The translations under genes were made by a program, and so were the position numbers. This document shows, one piece after another, positions 18,030 to 26,970 of a DNA stretch of 64,000 bases. The notes under the pieces were generated by a model, which did not search any database, was not told the origin of the DNA, and saw nothing but the letters and a program-made list of their open reading frames with translations. Position 1 is the stretch's first letter. Each line of letters begins with the position of its first letter. Source of the stretch: Rudaea sp. 3F27F6 (GTDB lineage: Bacteria; Pseudomonadota; Gammaproteobacteria; Xanthomonadales; Rhodanobacteraceae); contig NZ_SCNG01000001.1 in NCBI RefSeq assembly GCF_005503555.1, positions 1,550,001-1,614,000 on the forward strand, given 5' to 3'.

Positions 18030-18934
18030 GTGCGCGAACGCTCGCGCCGCGCGCGCAACAGGCCCTCGCCGGCGTAGATCGCCAGCGCCAGCCAGATCAG
18101 GGCGAAGCCGAACGCGCGCGCAGTGCCGAACGGCTCGTGGAATAGCACCACGCCGATCAGCAGTTGCAAGGTCGGGCCGATGTACTGGCACACGCCGACG
18201 GTCGAGTAGGCGATGCGCCGTGCGCCGTAGGCGAACAGGGCGAGCGGCAACGCCGTCACCACGCCGCTGACGACGAGCCAGAGGTCGATCAAACCGCCGG
18301 CGTGGCCGAACGCGCCGCTGCCGTCGAACTGCGTCCAGATCAGATAGGCGGCGCCGATCGGCGCGATCAGCAGGGTTTCCGCCGCCAGCCCGTCGACCGC
18401 CTCGACCGCCACGGTCTTGCGGATCAGGCCGTAGGCGCCGAACGAGAGCGCCAGCGCGAGCGAAATCCACGGCGGCGCGCCCGCATGCCAGGTCAGCCAG
18501 GCGACGCCGACGGTGGCCAGGCCGACCGCGCCCCACTGCACGCGGCTGAGCCGCTCCGAGAGCAACAGCACGCCGAACAGTACGTTGACCAGCGGATTGA
18601 TGAAATAGCCGAGGCTCGCTTCGACGATATGGCCGTTGTTCACCGACCAGACGTAGACCAGCCAGTTGACACTGATCATCGTCGCCGACGCGGCGAGCCG
18701 CCAGCGCGTCGCCGGCGTAGCCAAGGCCGCACGTACGCCGCCGAGGCGGCCGCACGCAGCGAGCCACAAGCTGACGAACAGGCAGCACCAGACCAGGCGG
18801 TGCGACATGATCTGCAGCACCGGCACGGACTGCAGCAGGCGCAGATACAGCGGCAGCACGCCCCAGATCAGGAAGGCGCCGATCACCGCGGCAAGGCCGC
18901 TGCGGCTGTCGGCTGAGGAAGGAGACGTGTTCAT
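18026..18934 (-). CDS. rarD: RarD-type EamA-family transporter
   Basis: 302 residues from ATG 18934 ([20 protein letters not shown]). A further upstream ATG would add 47 residues encoded across the hslV promoter region and is rejected. Ten hydrophobic segments and typical RarD motifs are present ([56 protein letters not shown]). RarD proteins belong to the drug/metabolite transporter superfamily; the substrate is not established. The last four bases overlap the convergent TAXI gene through a CTAG that serves as both stop codons. Confidence 0.92.
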   Translation of the reverse strand: MNTSPSSADSRSGLAAVIGAFLIWGVLPLYLRLLQSVPVLQIMSHRLVWCCLFVSLWLAACGRLGGVRAALATPATRWRLAASATMISVNWLVYVWSVNNGHIVEASLGYFINPLVNVLFGVLLLSERLSRVQWGAVGLATVGVAWLTWHAGAPPWISLALALSFGAYGLIRKTVAVEAVDGLAAETLLIAPIGAAYLIWTQFDGSGAFGHAGGLIDLWLVVSGVVTALPLALFAYGARRIAYSTVGVCQYIGPTLQLLIGVVLFHEPFGTARAFGFALIWLALAIYAGEGLLRARRERSRT

Positions 18935-18997
18935 AGGAATTGCGGCGCAGGGCCGTGCAGTCTGCACGCGTTCGCCGATCAGGGAAAGGACCGAATG

Positions 18998-19026
18998 CTT
19001 GGAATTCACGCATGCGTCCACATAAT
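18998..19026 (+). promoter_or_regulatory. Probable hslVU promoter, overlapping sigma-70 and sigma-32 type elements
   Basis: TTGGAA and CATAAT are separated by 16 bp, a good sigma-70 promoter. In the same bases CTTGGAA-N13-CCACATAAT resembles the heat-shock (sigma-32) consensus. Transcription would begin near 19033, about 25 bases before the chosen hslV start, which also argues against the longer hslV reading frame from 18995. Confidence 0.6.
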
Positions 19027-19057
19027 GAAAAACCAATCCCGAATCCGGATTTTTCCC

Positions 19058-19597
19058 ATGCAGGACAGTTTCCACGCCACGACCATCGTCTGTGTGCGCC
19101 GCGACGGCAAGGTCGTGATCGGCGGCGACGGCCAGGTCACGCTCGGCGCGACCGTGGTCAAGGCCAATGCGCGCAAGATCCGCCGGCTCGGCGCCAAGGG
19201 CGAAGTCGTCGCCGGTTTCGCCGGCGCGACGGCCGACGCGTTCACCCTATTCGAGCTGTTCGAGCAGAAGTTGGACAAGTACGGCAACAATCTGACCCGC
19301 GCCGCGGTCGAACTGGCCAAGGAATGGCGCACCGATCGCCGTCTCGGCCGGCTCGAAGCGATGCTTGCGGTCGCCGACAAGGAAGCCTCGCTGCTGATTT
19401 CGGGCAACGGCGACGTGCTCGAACCGGAACACGGTCTGATCGCGATCGGCTCGGGCGGCCCGTATGCGCAGGCCGCGGCACGCGCGCTGCTGCAACACAG
19501 CGACCTGCCGGCCCGCGAAATCGTCGAGAAGGCGCTCGGCATCGCGGGCGATATCTGCATCTATACCAATCACAACGTTACGATCGAAGAGCTGTAA
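19058..19597 (+). CDS. hslV: ATP-dependent protease subunit HslV
   Basis: 179 residues from ATG 19058 ([20 protein letters not shown]). The catalytic N-terminal threonine is in ATTIV, exposed by removal of the short propeptide, as in Xanthomonas Hsl[10 protein letters not shown] and the [14 protein letters not shown] segment are canonical. HslV forms a two-ring peptidase that degrades unfolded proteins with the HslU unfoldase. An in-frame start at 18995 is rejected because it lies inside the promoter. hslU follows after a 98 bp repeat-bearing gap. Confidence 0.96.
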   Translation: MQDSFHATTIVCVRRDGKVVIGGDGQVTLGATVVKANARKIRRLGAKGEVVAGFAGATADAFTLFELFEQKLDKYGNNLTRAAVELAKEWRTDRRLGRLEAMLAVADKEASLLISGNGDVLEPEHGLIAIGSGGPYAQAAARALLQHSDLPAREIVEKALGIAGDICIYTNHNVTIEEL

Positions 19598-19690
19598 GCG
19601 GTGAACAGTAAGCGGTGAGCGGAAAGAGCCAATCCGCCAGCCGCGTTGCTTTTCCCGCTCACCGCTCACTGCTGACCGCTCACCAATCAC
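19598..19690. repeat. Inverted-arm repeat, family C (GGTGAGCGGTGAGC type), between hslV and hslU
   Basis: The left arm is GGTGAACAGTAAGCGGTGAG. The right arm is rich in its complement (CTCACCGCTCACTGCTGACC then GCTCACC). The element begins one base after the hslV stop and ends just before hslU. In the transcript it would form a long imperfect hairpin in the middle of the operon. Confidence 0.75.
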
Positions 19691-19695
19691 TAGCC

Positions 19696-21024
19696 ATGTC
19701 CGAACTCACCCCCCGCGAAATCGTCAACGAACTCGACCGCTACATCATCGGCCAGAACGCGGCCAAGCGCGCCGTCGCGATCGCGCTGCGCAACCGCTGG
19801 CGGCGCATGCAGCTCGATCCGTCCCTGCGCAACGAAGTCACGCCGAAGAATATTCTGATGATCGGCCCGACCGGCGTCGGCAAGACCGAAATCGCGCGCC
19901 GGCTCGCCGCGCTCGCCAATGCGCCGTTCATCAAGGTCGAAGCGACCAAGTTCACCGAAGTCGGCTACGTCGGCAAGGACGTCGAGCAGATCGTGCGCGA
20001 TCTCGCCGACGCGGCGGTGAAAATGGCCCGAGAGGCGGCGAAGAACCAGGTCAAGTCGCAGGCCGAGGAGCGCGCCGAAGAGCGCATCCTCGACGCGCTG
20101 ATCCCGCGCCGCGCGTCGAGCTGGGACCAGCCGCCGCCCGAAGCGCTCGATACCGACACGCGGCAGAAACTGCGCAAGCAGCTGCGCGAAGGCACGCTCG
20201 AAGACCGCGAGATCGAAATCGAAACCCAGGTCAACGTCGGCGTAGAGATCATGGCGCCGCCGGGCATGGAGGAAATGACCAGCCAGCTGCGCGGCATGTT
20301 CTCGCAGATGGCCGGCAACAAGACGCAGAAGCGCAAGCTCGCGATCCGCGCGGCGCGCCCGCTGCTGATCGAAGAAGAGGCGGCCACGCTGGTCAACGAC
20401 GAAGAGATCAAGCAAAGGGCGATCGAAGCGGCCGAGCAGAACGGCATCGTCTTCATCGACGAAATCGACAAGGTCGCGCAGCGCGGCGAGTGGGGCGGCG
20501 CAGGCGTCAGCCGCGAGGGCGTGCAGCGCGACCTGCTGCCGCTGGTCGAAGGCTCGACCGTGTCGACCAAGCACGGCCTGGTCAAGACCGACCATATCCT
20601 GTTCATCGCCTCGGGCGCGTTTTCTCTGGCGAAGCCGTCGGACCTGATTCCCGAGCTGCAGGGCCGTTTCCCGATCCGCGTCGAGCTGTCGGCGCTGTCG
20701 GCCGGCGATTTCGAGCGCATCCTGCGCGAGCCGCACAGCGCGCTGACCAAGCAGTACAGCGCCCTGCTCGCGACCGAGAACGTCAAGCTCGAATTCACCG
20801 ACGACGGCGTGCGCCGCCTCGCCGAAATCGCCTTCCAGGTCAACGAGCGCACCGAGAACATCGGCGCACGCCGCCTGCATACCGTTTTGGAGCGCCTGCT
20901 CGATACGATATCCTATGAGGCTCCCGACCGCGGCGGACAGACGTTCAACGTCGACGCCAAGTACGTCGACGACCATCTGGCGATGCTGGTCCAGGACCAG
21001 GATTTGAGCCGCTACATTCTTTGA
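19696..21024 (+). CDS. hslU: ATP-dependent protease ATPase subunit HslU
   Basis: 442 residues from ATG 19696 ([20 protein letters not shown]); an in-frame start 27 codons earlier is encoded by the intergenic repeat and is rejected. Walker A is [15 protein letters not shown] (about 57-71). The intermediate (I) domain is at about 110-245 and Walker B is IVFIDEIDK. The C-terminus ends in DLSRYIL, the tail that docks into HslV. It unfolds and feeds substrates to HslV in the cytoplasm. Confidence 0.97.
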   Translation: MSELTPREIVNELDRYIIGQNAAKRAVAIALRNRWRRMQLDPSLRNEVTPKNILMIGPTGVGKTEIARRLAALANAPFIKVEATKFTEVGYVGKDVEQIVRDLADAAVKMAREAAKNQVKSQAEERAEERILDALIPRRASSWDQPPPEALDTDTRQKLRKQLREGTLEDREIEIETQVNVGVEIMAPPGMEEMTSQLRGMFSQMAGNKTQKRKLAIRAARPLLIEEEAATLVNDEEIKQRAIEAAEQNGIVFIDEIDKVAQRGEWGGAGVSREGVQRDLLPLVEGSTVSTKHGLVKTDHILFIASGAFSLAKPSDLIPELQGRFPIRVELSALSAGDFERILREPHSALTKQYSALLATENVKLEFTDDGVRRLAEIAFQVNERTENIGARRLHTVLERLLDTISYEAPDRGGQTFNVDAKYVDDHLAMLVQDQDLSRYIL

Positions 21025-21061
21025 CGCGTCCGTTGACGCAGATTTCTATACAATTATAAAA

Positions 21062-21697
21062 ATGGTAACCATCAATCATCACCGTGAAGGCGGCAGCAAC
21101 GTCGTCCAGTTCCGCGCCCGCGGAGCGCGCGCGCAATTGCGCGAGGCGCTGGAGACGAGCGTGCCCGTGCGCGTGATGCGCGAGAAAATTTCCGCCGGCT
21201 GGACGCACGGCTACGTGATCGGCATGTCGGCCGAGTTCTGCCTGATCGCCGAGGTCTCCGACGCGATGCGCTTCGACGGCTTCCTCGTGATCGCGGTGTC
21301 CGACGTCAGCCACGTCGAGGAAGATCCGGGCCGCGAGTTCGTCGAGCGCGCGCTCAAGCTCAACGAGGAGACGATTCCTGCGTTGACCGAGATCGACCTG
21401 ACCGATTGGCAGACCATCGCGCAGTCGGCTGCCGCGGTGACGCCGCTGATCTCGCTCAATATGCTCGACGACGAGTCGGGCGAGGTCAGCTACGTCGGCC
21501 GCCTGACCGGTGCCGAGCCCGATGCGCTGCTGCTGCAGGAAGTCGACCCGAACGCGCATTGGTATCCGGACACGGGCGCTTACGAGTTCCCCGCGATCGG
21601 TTCGATCGCATTTGCCACGGCCTATATGCTGCTGCTCGCGCGCATCGCCGGCGTGCCGCCGATTCCGCTGCCGCCCGAAGCGTTGCCGGCTTCCTGA
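21062..21697 (+). CDS. Conserved protein of unknown function
   Basis: 211 residues, soluble, acidic, without signal peptide or membrane segment. I do not recognise a family. The middle region (SAGWTHGYVIGMSAEFCLIAE, then DAMRFDGFLVIAVSDV) resembles an RNA-binding-like beta barrel only vaguely; the C-terminus ends PPIPLPPEALPAS. The ATG at 21062 has no Shine-Dalgarno sequence. Instead TATACAATTATAAAA, a -10-like A+T-rich block, runs almost to the start codon, which would suit a leaderless transcript. Codon use matches its neighbours. Confidence 0.72.
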   Translation: MVTINHHREGGSNVVQFRARGARAQLREALETSVPVRVMREKISAGWTHGYVIGMSAEFCLIAEVSDAMRFDGFLVIAVSDVSHVEEDPGREFVERALKLNEETIPALTEIDLTDWQTIAQSAAAVTPLISLNMLDDESGEVSYVGRLTGAEPDALLLQEVDPNAHWYPDTGAYEFPAIGSIAFATAYMLLLARIAGVPPIPLPPEALPAS

Positions 21698-21714
21698 CGA
21701 AGCCAAAGCTTTTT

Positions 21715-21816
21715 GCCACGGATTACGCGGATGACACGGATAAAGCAAGAGCGTATCTGTGCGAGAAAGAGCAGCTGCGCTTCATCTCAGACGCTCTATC
21801 CGTGTAATCCGTGGCC
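21715..21816. repeat. Inverted-arm repeat, family A copy (CCACGGAT type)
   Basis: The left arm GCCACGGATTACGCGGATGA-CACGGATAA pairs with the right arm CTATCCGTGTAATCCGTGGC across a roughly 45-base centre. Other copies are at 26971-27132 and 31915-32007, with a half copy at 15286-15319. It fills the gap upstream of the DUF971 gene. Confidence 0.85.
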
Positions 21817-21834
21817 AACAGCTCTTTTTCTTGC

Positions 21835-22194
21835 ATGAACAGCCCGCAGCCGACCGACATCACCCTGCATCGCGCTTCGCGCATGCTTGAAGTCGCCTTC
21901 GACAGCGGCGAAGTCTTCCGCCTGCCGTGCGAATACCTGCGCGTGCATTCGCCGAGCGCCGAGGTGCAGGGCCACGGGCCGAGCCAGCGCGTGCTCCAGT
22001 ACGGCAAGCAGAACGTCAACATCGCCGCGATCAGCCCGGTCGGCCAATACGGCGTGCTGCTGCGTTTCGACGACGGCCACGACACGGGCATCTACTCCTG
22101 GTCGGTACTGCACGAACTCGGCACGCATCAGGCGCGCAAATGGCAGGCCTATCTCGACGAACTTGCGGCCGCCGGAAAATCGCGCCTGCCTTAG
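21835..22194 (+). CDS. DUF971 / gamma-butyrobetaine hydroxylase-like N-terminal domain protein
   Basis: 119 residues from ATG 21835 (MNSPQPTDITLHRASRMLEV). An in-frame ATG eight codons earlier lies against the repeat arm. The DUF971 pattern is clear: FDSGEVFRLPCEYLRVHSPS, VNIAAISPVGQYGVLLRFDDGHDTGIYSW. This small domain occurs alone or fused to dioxygenases and Fe-S assembly factors, and its role alone is not established. A glyoxalase-type gene follows 67 bp downstream. Confidence 0.9.
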   Translation: MNSPQPTDITLHRASRMLEVAFDSGEVFRLPCEYLRVHSPSAEVQGHGPSQRVLQYGKQNVNIAAISPVGQYGVLLRFDDGHDTGIYSWSVLHELGTHQARKWQAYLDELAAAGKSRLP

Positions 22195-22261
22195 CGCGTG
22201 AATCCACCTTGGCGATAATCCGGCTCCTCGAACCCGTTTCTTTCTCCCGGAGAACTGCGCC

Positions 22262-22693
22262 ATGCGCTACCTGCACACGATGATCCGCGTCCGCGATCTC
22301 GACGCTTCGATGAAATTCTTCTGCGAGGGCCTCGGCCTCGTCGAAACCCGGCGCATGGAGAACGAGAAAGGACGCTATACCCTGGTCTATCTCGCCGCCA
22401 AAGCCACGCCCGATGCCGAGGTCGAGCTGACCTACAACTGGCCCGGCGCCGACGGCGTCAGCGAAGACTACGGCTCGGCGCGCAACTTCGGCCATCTCGC
22501 CTTCCGCGTCGAGGACATCTACGCCACCTGCGCGCATCTGCAGGCGATGGGCGTGACCATCAACCGGCCGCCGCGCGACGGCCACATGGCCTTCGTGCGC
22601 TCGCCCGACCTGATTTCGATCGAACTGCTGCAGAACGGCCACTTGCCGCCGCAGGAGCCGTGGGCGTCGATGCCGAACGTCGGTACGTGGTAG
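22262..22693 (+). CDS. VOC-family protein, lactoylglutathione lyase-like
   Basis: 143 residues with two beta-alpha-beta-beta-beta VOC modules. MRYLHTMIRVRDLDASMKFF, then ARNFGHLAFRVEDIYATCAHL and SIELLQ match glyoxalase I (metal ligands His near 5, Glu near 56, His near 78, Glu near 124). Glyoxalase I converts the glutathione hemithioacetal of methylglyoxal to lactoylglutathione. The insert seen in GloA proteins is short, so this may be a GloA-like VOC protein rather than the main enzyme. GGAG precedes the start. Confidence 0.83.
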   Translation: MRYLHTMIRVRDLDASMKFFCEGLGLVETRRMENEKGRYTLVYLAAKATPDAEVELTYNWPGADGVSEDYGSARNFGHLAFRVEDIYATCAHLQAMGVTINRPPRDGHMAFVRSPDLISIELLQNGHLPPQEPWASMPNVGTW

Positions 22694-22717
22694 CCTCGCG
22701 CGCGTTTTCGCTTTAGC

Positions 22718-22747
22718 CCGTCCTTCCCGCTCGCGTGGGAAGGACGG
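22718..22747. terminator. Perfect 11-bp hairpin between the VOC and aminotransferase genes
   Basis: CCGTCCTTCCC and GGGAAGGACGG pair around an 8-base loop, 25 bases after the VOC stop. There is no T-run on either strand, so intrinsic termination is doubtful; it may instead be a small dispersed palindrome. Confidence 0.4.
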
Positions 22748-22775
22748 AACCCCGCCACAACATCCGAGTTTCTTC

Positions 22776-23996
22776 ATGTCCACGACCGCCGACCTGCTCG
22801 CCGCAGGCAAACGCTACTACGTCCCCGTCTACAAACCGCGCGAAACCATCCTCGAACGCGGGCTCGGCGCGCGCGTCTGGGACCGCGAAGGCAAGGAGTA
22901 CGTGGATTTCGGCGCGGGCATCGCGGTCTGCGGGCTCGGCCACTGCGATCCCGATCTGGTCAAAGCGCTGACCGAGCAGGCCGGCAAACTCTGGCATACA
23001 AGCAACGTGTTCTACTCCGAGCCGCCGCTGCTCCTCGCCGAAGAACTCGTCAACGCTTCGCGCTTCGCCGAGCGCGTGTTCCTGTGCAATTCCGGCGCCG
23101 AGGCGAACGAGGCCGCGATCAAGCTCACGCGCAAATGGGCCGCCGCGCAGGGCCGCCCGCCCGAGCGTCGCGTCATCGTCACTTTCCGCGGCAGCTTCCA
23201 CGGACGCACCCTCGCCGCGGTCACCGCGACGGCGCAGCCGAAGTACCAGGAAGGCTACGAGCCGCTGCCGGGCGGTTTCCGCTATCTCGATTTCAACGAT
23301 CTCGCCCAGGCCGAAGCCGCGTTCGCGGCCGGCGACGTCGCCGCCGTGCTGGTCGAGCCGATCCAGGGCGAAGGCGGCGTGATGCCCGCCGCACCGGGCT
23401 TCCTGCGCGGCCTGCGTGCGCTCTGCGACAAACACGACGCGCTGCTGCTGCTCGACGAAATCCAGTGCGGCATGGGCCGCACCGGCACGCTGTTCGCGCA
23501 CTGGCACGACGAGATCAAACCCGACATCGTCACTTTGGCGAAAGCGCTCGGCGGCGGTTTCCCGATCGGCGCGATGCTCGCCGGCCCCAAGGTCGCCGAA
23601 GTAATGCAGTTCGGCGCGCACGGCACGACCTTCGGCGGCAACCCGCTCGCCGCAGCCGTCGCGCGCGTCGCGCTGCGCAAGCTCTCGTCGGCACCGATTT
23701 CCGCGAACGTCGAGCGCCAGTCCGCCGCGCTGACCGCGGGCCTGCATTCGATCAACGACGAGCTGAACGTGTTCGCCGAAGTGCGCGGACGCGGCCTGAT
23801 GCTCGGCGCGGTGCTTGCCGATGCGCACAAGGGCAAGGCCGGTGCGATCCTCGATCACTGCGCCGCGCAGGGCTTGCTGCTGCTGCAGGCCGGCCCCGAC
23901 GTGCTGCGCTTCGTGCCTGCGCTCAATATCGGCGACCGCGACGTTGCGGAAGGATTGACGCGGCTCGCGCTCGCGTTGCGCGCCTCTCTCGCCTAG
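22776..23996 (+). CDS. Acetylornithine / succinylornithine aminotransferase family (ArgD/AstC)
   Basis: 406 residues, class III PLP-dependent aminotransferase. Conserved motifs: CNSGAEANEAAIKLTRKW (about 104-121), FRGSFHGRTLA, EPIQGEGGV, LLLDEIQCGMGRTG with the PLP-contacting Asp, and TLAKALGGGFPIGAM with the lysine that binds PLP (near 257). ArgD enzymes convert N-acetylglutamate semialdehyde and glutamate to N-acetylornithine; AstC runs the catabolic reaction. No other arg or ast genes are near, so biosynthetic and catabolic use cannot be separated. Confidence 0.9.
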   Translation: MSTTADLLAAGKRYYVPVYKPRETILERGLGARVWDREGKEYVDFGAGIAVCGLGHCDPDLVKALTEQAGKLWHTSNVFYSEPPLLLAEELVNASRFAERVFLCNSGAEANEAAIKLTRKWAAAQGRPPERRVIVTFRGSFHGRTLAAVTATAQPKYQEGYEPLPGGFRYLDFNDLAQAEAAFAAGDVAAVLVEPIQGEGGVMPAAPGFLRGLRALCDKHDALLLLDEIQCGMGRTGTLFAHWHDEIKPDIVTLAKALGGGFPIGAMLAGPKVAEVMQFGAHGTTFGGNPLAAAVARVALRKLSSAPISANVERQSAALTAGLHSINDELNVFAEVRGRGLMLGAVLADAHKGKAGAILDHCAAQGLLLLQAGPDVLRFVPALNIGDRDVAEGLTRLALALRASLA

Positions 23997-24141
23997 CTTT
24001 CCTTCTCCCACCGGGAGAAGGTGGCGCGGCAGCGCCGGATGAGGGAAAAGCACTACATCACTTGTAGCCGCATGCAAAAATTGCGGCGTTCTTGCCTAAT
24101 CCGCCCCTGCGGGGCACCTTCTCCCGAGGGGAGAAAGGGAG
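23997..24141. repeat. Inverted-arm repeat, family D (CTCCC-GGGAGAAGGTG type)
   Basis: The left arm (TTCTCCCACCGGGAGAAGGT followed by GCGCCGGATGAGGG) has a degenerate inverted copy at the right end (CTAATCCGCCCC, then CACCTTCTCCCGAGGGGAGA). The arms themselves are hairpins. The element separates two convergent genes and could also stop transcription from both sides. Similar GAGAAGGTG/GGATGAGG palindromes are common in Xanthomonad intergenic DNA. Confidence 0.78.
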
Positions 24142-24144
24142 CGA

Positions 24145-25011
24145 TTACTTCTTGCGCTTGAGGCGGATCAGCGCCGACACGTCTTCATCGCCGTGTCCCT
24201 GCGCCATCAATTCGGCATAGTCGGCGAGGCATTTTTCGATCACGCTGCGGTCGGTGCCCGCGGCTTCGGCGACTTCACGCACGATGCCGAGATCCTTGTG
24301 CAGCAGGGCGAGCTTGAAGCCGACGTTGAATTCGTCGCGCATCGCCGAAGCGCCACGCTTTTCCAGGTACCACGAATTCGCCGCACCGCCCATCAGGGTC
24401 GGCAACAGCACTTCGGGCTTGAGGCCGACTGCTTCGGCGAGCGCCAGCCCTTCGCAAATGCCCTGCACCGCGCCCGCGACGAGAACCTGGTTGACCGCCT
24501 TCGTGTTCTGTCCGGCGCCGATATCGCCCATATGGCTCACGCGTGCGCCGTAGGCGTCGAGCACCGGCTTGACGCGAGCCAACGCCGCCTCGTCGCCGCC
24601 GACCATGATCGAGAGCTTGCCGTTCTTCGCGCCTTCGACGCCGCCCGAAACCGGTGCATCGAGAAAATCACCGCCGACCGCACGCATCAGCTTCTGCGCG
24701 TCGACGGCGGTCTTCGACGACACGGTGGAATGATCGACGACGATCGTGCCGGGCTGCGCATGCGCGGCGATCGCACGCGTCACTTCGAGCACGTCGGCAT
24801 CGGCCGAAACGCACAGCGCGATCACGTTGCAGTGCGGCGCCAGCTCAGCGGGCGCCGCCGCGCCGAGCACGCTATATTCCTGCGCGAACGCCTGCGCCTT
24901 CGCCGCGCTGCGGTTGGCGACGCCGGCAAGCAGGCCGACGCGCTGCAGATGCCCGGCCATCGCCCAGCCCATTGCGCCGAGGCCGACAAATCCCGCTTTG
25001 ATTTCTGTCAT
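24145..25011 (-). CDS. NAD(P)-dependent beta-hydroxyacid dehydrogenase (3-hydroxyisobutyrate dehydrogenase / tartronate semialdehyde reductase family)
   Basis: 288 residues from ATG 25011 (MTEIKAGFVGLGAMGWAMAG). The N-terminal Rossmann motif is GFVGLGAMG. The substrate-binding signature is DAPVSGGVEGAKNGKLSIMV (about 115-134), and the catalytic lysine lies in GAGQNTKAVNQ (near 166). The family oxidises 3-hydroxyisobutyrate or reduces tartronate semialdehyde; the substrate is not resolved here. The stop of speA is 11 bp upstream, so the two are probably cotranscribed. An apparently longer frame reaching back through speA is a different-frame artefact. Confidence 0.9.
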   Translation of the reverse strand: MTEIKAGFVGLGAMGWAMAGHLQRVGLLAGVANRSAAKAQAFAQEYSVLGAAAPAELAPHCNVIALCVSADADVLEVTRAIAAHAQPGTIVVDHSTVSSKTAVDAQKLMRAVGGDFLDAPVSGGVEGAKNGKLSIMVGGDEAALARVKPVLDAYGARVSHMGDIGAGQNTKAVNQVLVAGAVQGICEGLALAEAVGLKPEVLLPTLMGGAANSWYLEKRGASAMRDEFNVGFKLALLHKDLGIVREVAEAAGTDRSVIEKCLADYAELMAQGHGDEDVSALIRLKRKK

Positions 25012-25022
25012 CTTCGTCTCGC

Positions 25023-26912
25023 TCAGTGTTCGGCAAGGTAGGTGTAGCCGGTCAATCCCGCTTCGAGCGCGGCGTTGAGCCGCTCGGCCTCGTCGCCGGC
25101 GATGCCCGCGCGTTCGATCTTGGCGCGATATTCCGCGCGCAGCGCAGCGAGGTCGTAGCCGACGTAGTCGAGCATCAGGTCGGTGGTATCGCCGCGGCGC
25201 AGATGCGAGAACTCGTAGCCGCCGTCGGCACCGATGCGCACGTTGACCGCGTCGGTATCGCCGAACAGATTGTGGATGTCGCCGAGCGCTTCCTGGTAGG
25301 CGCCGACGAGGAAGATGCCGAGGCGGTAAGTTTCGCCTTCGCGCGGCGCATGCACCGGCAGGCTGACGTCGACGCCGTCGGCATCGACGTAGTCGTCGAT
25401 GCGGCCGTCGGAGTCGCAGGTCAGGTCGGCGATCACGGCGCGGCGGTCGGGCGCACGGTCGAGCCCGGCGATCGGCACGATCGGGAAGATCTGGTCGATC
25501 GCCCACGAATCGGGAATCGATTCGAAAATCGAGAAATTGACGAAGTACTTGTCGACGAGCTTTTCGTCGAGTTCGTCGAGCGCCTGGCGATGCGCGCGTT
25601 CTTCCGGCTTCAGGCGCAGGCGCAGCGCGTTGACGATCGCGTAGTAGAGATCGTCGGCGCGCGCGCGCTGGCGCAGGGTGAGCTGGCCGAGCGCGAACAG
25701 GCTGTGGCCTTCGCTCCAATGATGCTGCGCCTCGTGATACAGCTCGATCACCGAACGCTCGCCGATTTCGCCGTGGATCTCGCGCAGGCGGCGCAGCGCG
25801 ACCGGCTCGTCCGCGTCGGCCGGCGGAATGCGGCCCTCGGGCGCGCGCTCGATGTCGCTGACGTTGGTGACGAGCACGGCATGGTGCGCGGTCATCGCGC
25901 GGCCGGTCTCGCTGATCACGTGCGGCGGCACGAAACCGTGCTCGGCGCAGGCCTCGGCGAGCGGCTCGACGATGGTCGAGGCGTACTGGTCGAGGCCGTA
26001 GTTGATCGAACACGCCGAACGCGAGCGCGTGCCTTCGTAGTCGACGCCGAGACCGCCGCCGACGTCGACGTAGCGGATCGGCATGCCGAGCTTGCACAGT
26101 TCGACGAAGTAGCGCGTCGCCTCGCGCATGCCGCTGGCGATGTCGCGCACGTTGGAAATCTGCGAGCCCATGAAGACGTGCAGCAACTGCAGCGAATTGG
26201 TCAGGCCGGTCGCCTTGAGTTCGTCGATCAGGGTCAGCAGTTGGCGCGGCGTCAGGCCGAACTTGGATTTCTCGCCGCCCGTGTTCTGCCACTTCCCCGC
26301 GCCGAGGCTGGTCAGGCGCATGCGCACGCCGAACAGCGGCTCGACGCCGAGGGCCTTCGCTTCTTCGAGCGCCGGCTTCAGTTCGGACGGCTTCTCGATG
26401 ACGATGAACACGCGCAGGCCGAGCTTGCGCCCGATCAGGGCGAGGCGCAGGTATTCGCGGTCCTTGTAGCCGTTGCAGATGACGATGCTGCCCGGATGGG
26501 CGAGCGCGAGCACGGCCATCAGTTCCGGCTTCGATCCCGCTTCGAGGCCGAAGCCCTCGCCGCCGGCCTGGGCGAGTTCGCCGGCGACGCCTTTCTGCTG
26601 ATTGACCTTGATCGGGTAGACCGCGCTGTAGCCGCCGGCGTAATCCCACTCCTTCATCGCCTTGGCGAACGCGCCCTGCAGGCGCGACAGACGATGGCGC
26701 AGGATGTCGGCAAAACGGACGAGCAGCGGCAGGCGCGAGCCGCGCTCGCGCGCCGTGTCGACGATCGCCGGCAGGCTGAATGCGGGGCCGTCGGCGCCGC
26801 GCGGGCGCACGCTCAGGTCGCCGTGTGCGTCGACGTCGAAATAACCTTCGCCCCAGTGTGCGATCGCGTACTGCGCACGCGCGTCGTCGGTCGTCCAGCG
26901 CTTGTTGCTCAC
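25023..26912 (-). CDS. speA: Biosynthetic arginine decarboxylase
   Basis: 629 residues, full length for SpeA. It converts arginine to agmatine with PLP, the first step of the arginine route to putrescine. Visible motifs: YPIKVNQQKGVAGEL with the PLP lysine (near residue 98), GLEAGSKPELMAVLAL, YVDVGGGLGVDYEGT, and the C-terminal TCDSDGRIDDYVD containing the active-site Cys-Asp. It lies divergent from speE across a repeat-bearing gap, so both polyamine genes may share control. No agmatine deiminase or agmatinase gene is in the window. Confidence 0.97.
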   Translation of the reverse strand: MSNKRWTTDDARAQYAIAHWGEGYFDVDAHGDLSVRPRGADGPAFSLPAIVDTARERGSRLPLLVRFADILRHRLSRLQGAFAKAMKEWDYAGGYSAVYPIKVNQQKGVAGELAQAGGEGFGLEAGSKPELMAVLALAHPGSIVICNGYKDREYLRLALIGRKLGLRVFIVIEKPSELKPALEEAKALGVEPLFGVRMRLTSLGAGKWQNTGGEKSKFGLTPRQLLTLIDELKATGLTNSLQLLHVFMGSQISNVRDIASGMREATRYFVELCKLGMPIRYVDVGGGLGVDYEGTRSRSACSINYGLDQYASTIVEPLAEACAEHGFVPPHVISETGRAMTAHHAVLVTNVSDIERAPEGRIPPADADEPVALRRLREIHGEIGERSVIELYHEAQHHWSEGHSLFALGQLTLRQRARADDLYYAIVNALRLRLKPEERAHRQALDELDEKLVDKYFVNFSIFESIPDSWAIDQIFPIVPIAGLDRAPDRRAVIADLTCDSDGRIDDYVDADGVDVSLPVHAPREGETYRLGIFLVGAYQEALGDIHNLFGDTDAVNVRIGADGGYEFSHLRRGDTTDLMLDYVGYDLAALRAEYRAKIERAGIAGDEAERLNAALEAGLTGYTYLAEH

Positions 26913-26970
26913 TTCAAAACTCCACCGGGGGAAAATGGACGCGTATTGTAGGATGCGAAGAGAGCTTTTT

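Noticed and set aside
17046-19013. A 655-codon minus-strand frame across the TAXI and rarD genes
   Set aside because: Its composition is that of a shadow frame; the true genes in the region have clear family motifs.
18934-19075. A 47-residue N-terminal extension of RarD
   Set aside because: It would be encoded by the hslV promoter and start region and has no similarity to RarD proteins.
24145-26649. An open frame of 834 codons joining antisense-like sequence to the dehydrogenase
   Set aside because: Its first 545 codons are a shifted frame of speA, rich in Arg and Ala without protein-like motifs. Only the part from ATG 25011 is a real protein; no fusion exists.
25026-26951. A 641-codon plus-strand frame opposite speA
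   Set aside because: It mirrors the codon structure of speA and has no recognisable domain or ribosome site.
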